Assembly: GCA_024232965.1 (NCBI GenBank)
Contig: JACKQF010000004.1
Coordinates: 248,001-312,000, forward strand
Direction: 5' to 3'
Source of the DNA: Verrucomicrobiaceae bacterium
GTDB lineage: Bacteria; Verrucomicrobiota; Verrucomicrobiia; Verrucomicrobiales; Verrucomicrobiaceae
Length of the DNA: 64,000 nt
The translations under genes and the position numbers were made by a program. Below the pieces are notes generated by a model. That model did not search any database. It was given only the letters and a program-made list of their open reading frames with translations, and had not been told where the DNA came from. This document shows positions 57,230-64,000 of the stretch, piece by piece. Numbering within the stretch: position 1 is the stretch's first letter; every line of letters begins with the position of its first letter.

Positions 57230-58183
57230 GTGAACAAGGCTTTTGTTTTGGGGGCAGGATTGGGGGAGCGGCTCAGACCACTGACGGCGCAGTTGCCCAA
57301 ACCCATGATCCCCGTCTTTCATCGTCCGCTGATCACGTATGCCTTTGACCATCTCATGGCCGCTGGCGTGCGTGAATTCGTCGTCAATACGCACCACCTC
57401 CCGGCAGCGTACGGTGCCGCATTCCCTGATTCCATCTATCACGGAGCCCCCCTGCACTTTCGCCATGAGGCCCCCGTTCGGCTCGAAACGGCGGGCGGTA
57501 TTGCGAACATTCGCGACCTCACGGGCAGTGATCCCTTCTTCGTTTACAACGGAGACATCCTCACGGACCTCCCACTGCAAAAGCTGATTGATGAACACGA
57601 GGAACGCGGCAACATCGTCACCCTGGCACTGCGCAGTGCTGGCCCCGCCCTTCACATCGGCCTGGATCAGGCCACGGGAAAAATCACGGACATTCGCAAT
57701 CGCCTGGGCACTGGCAATGAGGGCACGCACCTTTTTACCGGCATCTATATCGTCAGCCCAGAGTTTCACGACTGGCTGACCCCGGGCAAGGTAGAATCCG
57801 TCATCCCCATCTTCCTGAGCATGATCGAAAAAGGCGAGCGCATCGGCGGCATCGTTCTCGACGAAGGCCAATGGTGGGACTTGGGCAATCGCACGACTTA
57901 TTTGGCCGCCCACCGCATGCTCAAAACGCAAAGCGATACCTTCCCCGCCTACGCCACCAACGTCCCCCCCGCAGCGGTGCATCCCGATGCGCGGATCGCC
58001 CCGGACGCAACGCTGCAGGGTGTCAACGTCATTGGCCCAGGTGCTGAGATCGGTGTGGGCGCTGTGCTGGAAGACTGCATCATCTGGCCACAAGCGCACG
58101 TCGCCCCCGGGGCCCAACTGCGCCGCTGCATCGTGCGTTCCGGCATTTGTGCCGAGGGTTCCGCCGTAGACGCCGATTTGTAG
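57230..58183 (+). CDS. Sugar-1-phosphate nucleotidyltransferase (MurU-like)
   Basis: A 317-residue enzyme. The Rossmann-like N-terminus has the nucleotide-binding motif LGAGLGERLRPLT and KPMIPVFHRPL; FVYNGDILTD holds the metal Asp. The C-terminal part has hexapeptide repeats (ATLQGVNVIGPGAEIGVGAVL). GTG 57230 starts it. The gene after it encodes an AmgK-like kinase, matching the amgK-murU pair of MurNAc salvage, in which MurU makes UDP-MurNAc. A mannose-1-phosphate guanylyltransferase is the main alternative. Substrate is inferred from context. Confidence 0.85.
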   Translation: MNKAFVLGAGLGERLRPLTAQLPKPMIPVFHRPLITYAFDHLMAAGVREFVVNTHHLPAAYGAAFPDSIYHGAPLHFRHEAPVRLETAGGIANIRDLTGSDPFFVYNGDILTDLPLQKLIDEHEERGNIVTLALRSAGPALHIGLDQATGKITDIRNRLGTGNEGTHLFTGIYIVSPEFHDWLTPGKVESVIPIFLSMIEKGERIGGIVLDEGQWWDLGNRTTYLAAHRMLKTQSDTFPAYATNVPPAAVHPDARIAPDATLQGVNVIGPGAEIGVGAVLEDCIIWPQAHVAPGAQLRRCIVRSGICAEGSAVDADL

Positions 58184-58231
58184 TGCGTATTTTTGCCTTT
58201 ATGGCACAATCGGCCTCCCTCTTTTACCGCG

Positions 58232-59215
58232 ATGCCTCCAGAGCAAGAAGCCCTCATGATCCTCACCTGCCAGCGTTTCCCACGCCTGGCTGGCCTCCCC
58301 TGCGCTGTCGATGCCATCGTCAAAGGCGGGTCGGACCGCCACTTTTACCGACTCTCCTGGCCGGACTCCTCAGAGCCGTCCATGATCCTCATGGTGTATA
58401 CTCTCAATCGTCGGGACAACCCCAAATTCGTCCCCGCCACCCATCGGCTCGCCGCGCTGGGAGTACGCGTGCCGACCATTCATGCCTTCGACGAAGATCG
58501 CCTCTGCGTCTGGCTGCAGGACCTGGGCAAACAAGATCTCCACAGCCTCCACCAAGAACCCTGGGACGTCCGCCGCCCGTATTACCAAGCCGTTCTGCGC
58601 GAGGCCGCTAAGATCCACACGGTGACCGAAACCTTGCTGAGTGCGGCCGATCTTGCCGAGCTGGAGCCGCCTTTTGATGAAGCGCTCTACCAGTGGGAGC
58701 AGGACTACTTTCTCGATCACTACGTCCGTGGTCACCTCGGACGAGACTTCCCCGGCACTGACACCACCAGCATCGAAAACGCCCTGCGCGATCTGCGCCG
58801 CACCCTCGGAAAAATGCCACGCTGCCTTGTGCATCGCGATTTCCAGAGCCAAAACGTCATGCTGCGTGGCAGCGAAACTTGGCTCGTTGATTACCAAGGG
58901 CTCCGCCTCGGACTGGCCGAATACGATCTGGCCTCCATGCTGATGGACCCCTACGTCACCATCAGCCGCTCAGAGCGCAACGAGCTGCTGACCTTCTATG
59001 CCGCAGAGAGGAAGCTCGACGCCAAAAAACTTCAGGACACCTTTTACCTCTGCGCCGCGCAGCGCCTGATGCAGGCGCTCGGTGCCTACGCCAACCTCAG
59101 TCGCAACCTCGGCAAAAAGAGCTTCCAGCAGCACATCCCCGCCGCCGTCAAGAACCTGCAAATGGTCTGCAGCGAGTCCGCCGCACTCGCCCCCTTGGCC
59201 GAATTGCTCAGCTGA
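58232..59215 (+). CDS. Aminoglycoside phosphotransferase-fold sugar kinase (AmgK-like)
   Basis: A 327-residue APH-fold kinase. Early KGGSDRHFYRL is the nucleotide loop region; the catalytic Asp is in CLVHRDFQSQNVML and the metal site in WLVDYQGLRLGLAEYDLASMLMDPYV, a near match to AmgK (MurNAc/GlcNAc anomeric kinase). It would make MurNAc-1-phosphate for the nucleotidyltransferase encoded 48 bases upstream. Substrate inferred. Confidence 0.86.
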   Translation: MPPEQEALMILTCQRFPRLAGLPCAVDAIVKGGSDRHFYRLSWPDSSEPSMILMVYTLNRRDNPKFVPATHRLAALGVRVPTIHAFDEDRLCVWLQDLGKQDLHSLHQEPWDVRRPYYQAVLREAAKIHTVTETLLSAADLAELEPPFDEALYQWEQDYFLDHYVRGHLGRDFPGTDTTSIENALRDLRRTLGKMPRCLVHRDFQSQNVMLRGSETWLVDYQGLRLGLAEYDLASMLMDPYVTISRSERNELLTFYAAERKLDAKKLQDTFYLCAAQRLMQALGAYANLSRNLGKKSFQQHIPAAVKNLQMVCSESAALAPLAELLS

Positions 59216-59224
59216 AGAGCGCCC

Positions 59225-60034
59225 ATGTCCACGTGGCTGCGACTTTTCCCGGACGAAGATTTCCGCTTCCGGATGGCCCTGCGCAAAGGGGATACCGCCG
59301 CCTTCTTTGCACCGACTGCAGACGACTCCCTGCTCCAGCAGCGCCGCACCCAGCTCGAGTCCGATCCACACCGCTACGCCGCCGCACTGCCAGATTCGCT
59401 GCCGATGGTGGCGGACGCGATGGCCCTGCTCAAAGCAGCATCCGGCACCGCGGTCCCTGCGGGTGAAGATCCTCTGGCACGGTGCATTGCCGCAGGAAAA
59501 GTCATCGAACCCGACTGGGTCATCCTCTCGCCAGACCCCGCAAAAAACCACCCCGTGATGGGCGGCGTGGTCTGCTTTCCTTCCTCCTGGTCCCTGCCGG
59601 AGAAGCTCGGGCTCGCCCTGCACGACGTGCATCGCCCCGCACCCACGGTGACCGCCTCTCTCGGCGGATCCATCGACGCCTTTCTGACGCGGCTCAGGCC
59701 TGGAGAGGCCTGGCTGCGCGAGAACTGGGGTCTCAGCGCCGATGCCGAACTCGACCACCATCCCGACTGCCCTCAGTCCGTCTTGTCAAAGGACGCGCGG
59801 CTCACCACCACCTGGCTGCGACTGGAGTCCCAGCTCCTGACCCGCCTACCCGCCACCAGTGCCATCCTGTTCGGCATTCGCGTCACGATCCATCGCCTTG
59901 ATACCCTAGCCGCAGAGCTCGGGCTCGCCCCACGCATCGCCAGAGCCCTGCAAACCATGCCAGACGACACCGCCGACTACAAAGGTCTGGCCGACTGTCG
60001 CACCGCGCTCATTTCGGAGCTTGTGGCGCGCTAG
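59225..60034 (+). CDS. DUF3445/haem-dependent oxidative N-demethylase-like protein
   Basis: A 269-residue protein matching DUF3445 (haem-dependent oxidative N-demethylase family): DWVILSPD, GGVVCFPSSWSLPEKLGLALHDVHRPAP, FLTRLRPGEAWLRENWGL and TWLRLESQLLTRLPATSAILFGIR are the family landmarks in order. Members cleave methyl groups or related bonds from amines with haem. It starts 9 bases after the AmgK-like gene, so it probably is in the same transcript, although no link to amino-sugar salvage is known. Confidence 0.87.
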   Translation: MSTWLRLFPDEDFRFRMALRKGDTAAFFAPTADDSLLQQRRTQLESDPHRYAAALPDSLPMVADAMALLKAASGTAVPAGEDPLARCIAAGKVIEPDWVILSPDPAKNHPVMGGVVCFPSSWSLPEKLGLALHDVHRPAPTVTASLGGSIDAFLTRLRPGEAWLRENWGLSADAELDHHPDCPQSVLSKDARLTTTWLRLESQLLTRLPATSAILFGIRVTIHRLDTLAAELGLAPRIARALQTMPDDTADYKGLADCRTALISELVAR

Positions 60035-60063
60035 CCTTTCAGAGAGACTTTCCCAGCACTGCC

Positions 60064-61059
60064 ATGGCTGATTCTCCACGCGTCCTGTCTTCCAAAGTTC
60101 GCATCGAAGGCCTCTTTGAGACCTGCCTATTCTTGGGATTACTGGGATCTTGGCTGGGGCTGCTGGGGCAATGGCATTGGTTCCTGGATCTGTTCAGCCA
60201 CTTCCGCCTGCAATACGCCCTCGCCGCCGCCTTGGCACTGCCCTGGGCACTGTGGCGGCAACGGCGAATCCTCACGTGGATTGCGGTGGCGACGCTGCTG
60301 CTGAATGTCTGGCTGATCGCTCGGACGGATTGGGACGTCGGCGGTGGCATCCCTGCGGATGACTTCAAAATTAGAGTCGTCAGCTTCAATGTCCTGAGTT
60401 CCAATGAGAATCATGAAGGGGTGCTGAAATGGCTGCAGCAGGCAGATGCAGACGTGCTCTTCCTCATGGAAGTCGACAACACCTGGGCCAAGGATTTGCA
60501 GCCACTCACCGCTACCCATCCTCATCACGTGGTCGCCCCACGCGCGGACAACTTTGGACTCGCTCTCTATAGCCGATTGCCATTGGAGGAAGTCCAAGTG
60601 CTGAGCGCCACGGATCTTCCGTTGGAAGCAACCACCGATCCTGATGCCCTGACTGAATTCATCCGCGCCCGGCTCAAGATCGCCGATCACGAATTCCTCC
60701 TGCTCGGCGCGCATCCCGTGCCGCCGATTGGCCGCGACTACGCGGCAAGCCGGGACGAACAACTCACCTCTTTTCGCCGATACATCGCGAAAGCAGCGCT
60801 GCCGACACTCATCGCAGGTGATCTGAATGCCAGCCCCTGGTCGTCCGGCTATCAGTTCTTGGCCGACGACAGCGCTCTGCGGCCCGCACCACGTTCCTGG
60901 GCGCCCACATGGCGGCGCTACTCGCCCGTGATGATCCCCATCGATCACGCCCTCTGCTCCCCGCCCCTCGTTTTTAAAGAGCGCACGCTGGGGCCGGACC
61001 TCGGCTCCGACCATCGCCCGCAGATCCTGGATCTAGGCTGGGCAGAGCCCCGGCTTTAG
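60064..61059 (+). CDS. Membrane-anchored endonuclease/exonuclease/phosphatase family protein
   Basis: A 331-residue protein with three N-terminal membrane helices (about 18-35, 48-64, 68-86), then an EEP domain: VVSFNVLSSNENH, FLMEVDN, IAGDLNASPWSSGYQ and GSDHRPQILDLG, with the expected metal and catalytic residues (Glu, Asp-Asn, Asp-His). The catalytic part would face the outside of the membrane. Substrate (nucleic acid, sphingolipid or phosphoester) unknown. Confidence 0.88.
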   Translation: MADSPRVLSSKVRIEGLFETCLFLGLLGSWLGLLGQWHWFLDLFSHFRLQYALAAALALPWALWRQRRILTWIAVATLLLNVWLIARTDWDVGGGIPADDFKIRVVSFNVLSSNENHEGVLKWLQQADADVLFLMEVDNTWAKDLQPLTATHPHHVVAPRADNFGLALYSRLPLEEVQVLSATDLPLEATTDPDALTEFIRARLKIADHEFLLLGAHPVPPIGRDYAASRDEQLTSFRRYIAKAALPTLIAGDLNASPWSSGYQFLADDSALRPAPRSWAPTWRRYSPVMIPIDHALCSPPLVFKERTLGPDLGSDHRPQILDLGWAEPRL

Positions 61060-61064
61060 CCGCA

Positions 61065-61751
61065 TCACCACCCCACGCGCTCCCGATTGGCCAGATAGAT
61101 CCGACCGACCAGACGAGCGTGTGCCATCAAGAAATAGCCACCGGCTGCGGCCACCGCCATCCACGCGCCAAAGCCGCCCTCCGGCACCAGGGAGGCCACC
61201 AGACGAATCCCCACCGGGATCAACATCAGCCCCGCGCCCGCCAGCATGTAAGCCGGACCGCAGCGCAGGATAGCCGGGATGACGCGGTGCGGCAGCGCCT
61301 CCGTGAACGACCCGAGAGCGATCAGCGCCATCAGCCCCATGCAAAAGTATTCGCAGCCCAGGGCTGAGGTGAGTGTGACCAGTTCCTCCCGCAGCGGCTG
61401 ATGCGGGGCCATCCAATAAAAAATGGCCCCCGTCGGCAGCCACGCCACAAAAGCGATGCCGATCACGTTTCCCAAGCTGTCCCACAGATCATCAAAGCGC
61501 AGGCCCGCCCCCTGCCAGGCCTCCTGACCCCAACCCGTCAGCGTGTTTTCGATGATGGAAAAATAAACGCGCACTACCACGCCTACCAAGGCCATCAGGA
61601 TCAGGACCAGCCGCACCGAAAGCACCTTCAGCGACAGCACCCCAAATCCCGCCGATGCCGCCCCCACGATCACCAGTAACCAGCCAATGTGGGTGAGTGG
61701 GTAGCGCAGGGCATCGATCAGGATGGGGACTTCTTTAGGCTCTTCAGTCAT
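61065..61751 (-). CDS. Uncharacterised polytopic membrane protein
   Basis: A 228-residue protein with about five or six hydrophobic segments, starting at ATG 61751 (MTEEPKEVPI), the first methionine outside an Arg-rich extension. No family is recognised. Convergent with the EEP gene, with stops 5 bases apart. Confidence 0.7.
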   Translation of the reverse strand: MTEEPKEVPILIDALRYPLTHIGWLLVIVGAASAGFGVLSLKVLSVRLVLILMALVGVVVRVYFSIIENTLTGWGQEAWQGAGLRFDDLWDSLGNVIGIAFVAWLPTGAIFYWMAPHQPLREELVTLTSALGCEYFCMGLMALIALGSFTEALPHRVIPAILRCGPAYMLAGAGLMLIPVGIRLVASLVPEGGFGAWMAVAAAGGYFLMAHARLVGRIYLANRERVGW

Positions 61752-62070
61752 CGCGGGATTTTTCCTGGCGATGCTATCCACTCGGCGGACACCGATCAAT
61801 CTTTTCCATCGCGCCATCTCCCACAACCGCCGAACCGTCATACGCAAAATCGCTTACTCCGGTAAGCCTTTCCACTCCATTACACTGAAGCTCTTCGGCG
61901 CAGTTTATGCTTTCTATTCTCCCGGATGGGGCGAAGGGTCAATCACTGGCTGCGGAGGTTCTGCGGCTGGATTTCCCGGTCGTTCAGCTCTGGGAGGAGC
62001 AGCGTTTCCGTTCATCATTCATGGGCAGCCCCAGTGGCAGAGTCCGTCCATCAATCCCACGCGTCGCCTT
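61752..62070. other. Divergent intergenic region, no gene seen
   Basis: 319 bases between the membrane protein and the beta-helix gene. Frames through it lack family features. TTATGC and TATTCT around 61905-61920 may be part of a promoter for the plus-strand gene, but no consensus pair is clear. Confidence 0.3.
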
Positions 62071-64000
62071 ATGAAAAACACGTTCCGCCAAACTCTAAGC
62101 GCCCTGCTGCTCGCTTGCACCCTAGCACTGCCCGCCGGACTCCAGGCCGCCAACTTCACCGTTACCAACACCACCGACTCTGGCACGGGATCCCTCCGCC
62201 AAGCCATCATCGACGCCGTTGCTCTCGCGGGTCCTGACACCGTTACCTTCGCCCCCGCTCTGAATGGCAAGACCATCCAGTTCGCCAGCCATATTTCGAT
62301 CACGGACACGAGCGGGGTCTTCATCGATGCTTCGTCCCTCTCCAAAGGCATTACTCTAGACGGCGGGGGAACGAACCGACTCTTTTCAGTCAACTTCAAC
62401 GCGATCCTGGGTGCCCAATGCCTCACCTTCACGGGCGGAGCCGCCCCAGGCGACTCTGGGGGGGCCATAGTCAACAGCCAAGGAAAGCTCGAGCTAAAAA
62501 GATGCACATTCGTCGCCAATTCGGCGGCGGCGGGTGGTGCCCTTTACTCTTTTACACCCACAGGCAGCCTAACCCAATACACCTTGCTCGAGGAATGTAC
62601 GCTCTCGGGGAATAGTGCGGCGACCTCTGGCGGTGGCTTCCAAAACGAAAACGGCACCAGCACCCTGGTCCACTGCACCATCACTGACAATACGGCCCCA
62701 GCAGGTGCAGGCAGTGGCGTGGCGAGTTGGGGGGATACCCTCACCGAAACCATCGTCCACAATTGCCTCATCGCTGGGAACAGTGCCGGCAACGTGGATC
62801 GGCAGGGCGGCAGCACCAACAACAGCTTTACCAGTCGCGGCGGCAATGTCATCGGTCCGGGCGAAGAGACGGGCGATTTCAACCAGCTCGGCGACGTCAT
62901 CAACATCACGGATCCAGAGATCGGGCCCTTGGCGGCGAATGGTGGCCCCAATCAGACCCACGCGCTACTGGTCGGCAGCCCCGCCGTCGGTCGATCCCGC
63001 GAGTCCCTCGCCACCAACGATCAACGCGGTAGCGAGATCCTCGGCATGCCCGACACGGGCGCCTACGAACTGGCCCCATCCTTCCTCACCGTCACCAGCC
63101 TCAACGACTTCGGCCCCGGCACTCTGCGCCAGGCCCTCTTGGATGCAGGTGCACAGCCAAACCCCAGCGTCATTCGTTTTTCGCCCAGGTTGAACGGCAA
63201 AACCATCCTGCTAGCCAGCGTGCTGAGTTACGGCCAGGGGATCGATGTCGCCGTGGATGCGTCCACCTTGTCGGCGGGCATTACCCTTGATGCGGTTAGT
63301 TACAATTTCAGTGCCTTGGAAGTGGTCGGTTCCGTATCGCTGACACTGCGCTGCCTGACCATCCAGAACGGCGTCACCAGTGGTGGGGGCGCCGGGATGT
63401 CGGTCAGTGGGTCCAATGTGCGCGTCCAGCGCTGCAGCTTTAGAGACAACAGCGCCATCCTCGGTGCCACTGGCGGGGCGATTCTCACCAGCACTGGCAG
63501 CAGCCTCACGCTCGACCACTGCACCCTTTTCCTCAATTCTTCCACCCTCACGGGCGGGGTGGACGTTGCCGGTAACGCCACCATCAACCATTGCACCATC
63601 GTGGGCAACAACGGCACCGGCCTCAACGTCAAGTCGAGCGCTCAGGTGCGACTGATGAATAGCATCCTGGCAATCAATACCGGCGCCAGTCCCGATATCA
63701 GCGGCACGGGCGGCCTCCTCCTGAGCGGGGGACACAATGTCATCCGCATCCAGCCCAGTGGCTACACTGCGGCCTTCCAGGTGGGCGCCCCGAATGCCAA
63801 GGGCGACTACGTCGGCACGAGCGGTTCGCCGGTGGACCCCAGGATTTTTGTCCCCTTCGATCAAGACAATGGCGGACCGACCCCTACCGTGGCGCTCAAC
63901 AGCGGTAGCCCCGCCTTAGACTTGGCCACCACATCGACCAGCACCATCGATCAACGCGGTTTCCCCATCGCTGGGGCACCGGACGCAGGAGCCTACGAGT
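62071..64000 (+). CDS. Secreted right-handed beta-helix surface protein (3' partial)
   Basis: The frame from ATG 62071 stays open to the window end (643 codons seen). A signal peptide (TLSALLLACTLALPAGLQA) is followed by a CSLREA/choice-of-anchor-type repeat: VTNTTDSGTGSLRQAI, LNGKTI, GITLDGGG, a run of beta-helix coils (CTFVANSAAAGGALY, CTLSGNSA, CTITDNTA), then GSPAVG, DQRG and PDTGAYE. The whole block repeats from about residue 335 (VTSLNDFGPGTLRQAL, LNGKTILLAS, GITLDAV, DQRG, PDAGAYE). Such proteins are secreted or surface-attached, probably adhesins or polysaccharide-binding. The anchor at the C-terminus lies beyond the window. Confidence 0.85.
   Translation, partial: MKNTFRQTLSALLLACTLALPAGLQAANFTVTNTTDSGTGSLRQAIIDAVALAGPDTVTFAPALNGKTIQFASHISITDTSGVFIDASSLSKGITLDGGGTNRLFSVNFNAILGAQCLTFTGGAAPGDSGGAIVNSQGKLELKRCTFVANSAAAGGALYSFTPTGSLTQYTLLEECTLSGNSAATSGGGFQNENGTSTLVHCTITDNTAPAGAGSGVASWGDTLTETIVHNCLIAGNSAGNVDRQGGSTNNSFTSRGGNVIGPGEETGDFNQLGDVINITDPEIGPLAANGGPNQTHALLVGSPAVGRSRESLATNDQRGSEILGMPDTGAYELAPSFLTVTSLNDFGPGTLRQALLDAGAQPNPSVIRFSPRLNGKTILLASVLSYGQGIDVAVDASTLSAGITLDAVSYNFSALEVVGSVSLTLRCLTIQNGVTSGGGAGMSVSGSNVRVQRCSFRDNSAILGATGGAILTSTGSSLTLDHCTLFLNSSTLTGGVDVAGNATINHCTIVGNNGTGLNVKSSAQVRLMNSILAINTGASPDISGTGGLLLSGGHNVIRIQPSGYTAAFQVGAPNAKGDYVGTSGSPVDPRIFVPFDQDNGGPTPTVALNSGSPALDLATTSTSTIDQRGFPIAGAPDAGAYE

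Noticed and set aside
57032..58117. Long minus-strand frame opposite the nucleotidyltransferase
   Set aside because: Antisense shadow; the plus-strand product has clear motifs.

Overview
The window is about 64 kb of GC-rich chromosome with dense, mostly intact genes. The gene content points to a Gram-negative member of the Verrucomicrobia, close to Verrucomicrobiaceae/Prosthecobacter-type genomes. The evidence is a kinase-WD40 fusion, secreted sulfatase, several Gfo/Idh/MocA oxidoreductases (one Tat-exported), sugar isomerases, a PQQ-like propeller, verrucomicrobial-style prepilins and a CSLREA-type beta-helix protein. The assignment is an inference from content; there is no rRNA or marker phylogeny here.

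Layout. 1-4.2 kb: the 3' part of a Ser/Thr kinase with beta-propeller C-terminus, a short direct repeat, and an uncharacterised protein. 4.15-11.5 kb (minus): a surface-polysaccharide operon with an acetyltransferase, Gfo/Idh dehydrogenase, NAD-dependent epimerase, two DegT aminotransferases, a DPM1/GtrB-like glycosyltransferase, a second acyltransferase and a flippase-like membrane protein. The glycosyltransferase and the end of one aminotransferase are broken by single-base frameshifts. Divergent from it, 11.6-15.4 kb: two tandem paralogous large membrane proteins. 15.5-23.3 kb (minus): hybrid histidine kinase, response regulator, GspE/PilB ATPase and four prepilins, the last with a clear sigma70 promoter. 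23.5-31 kb: oxidoreductase, PQQ-propeller, sulfatase, and a propeller-M28 peptidase-PDZ protein. 31-37.7 kb: a TetR regulator with a palindromic operator, then an RND efflux operon (adaptor, pump, outer-membrane factor). 37.9-42.5 kb: serS, lipoprotein, gatC, gatA, pyrE.

42.5-43.0 kb holds three and a bit tandem copies of a 164-base repeat also found upstream of the TetR gene. 43-46.2 kb: Tat oxidoreductase, sugar isomerase and LysM lipoprotein. 46.34-46.49 kb: a sequence matching the ydaO/yuaA (cyclic-di-AMP) riboswitch, ahead of an SPFH/prohibitin-like membrane protein. 48.1-51.6 kb (minus): hisF, a twin-FMN-domain NosR-like membrane protein and its likely flavin-transferase ApbE. 51.8-54.4 kb: a glycosidase-glycosyltransferase fusion. 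54.5-61.8 kb: hydroxypyruvate-isomerase-like protein, serine hydrolase, TPR protein, a MurU/AmgK-like sugar-salvage pair, a DUF3445 haem-demethylase-like protein, an EEP-family hydrolase and a membrane protein. The window ends inside a large beta-helix surface protein.

Three themes link the genes: cell-surface glycan building (polysaccharide operon, membrane paralogues, glycosidase-glycosyltransferase fusion, MurU/AmgK), secreted carbohydrate/protein degradation (sulfatase, peptidase, oxidoreductases, isomerases), and envelope machinery (pilins, RND efflux, SPFH, flavin electron transfer).
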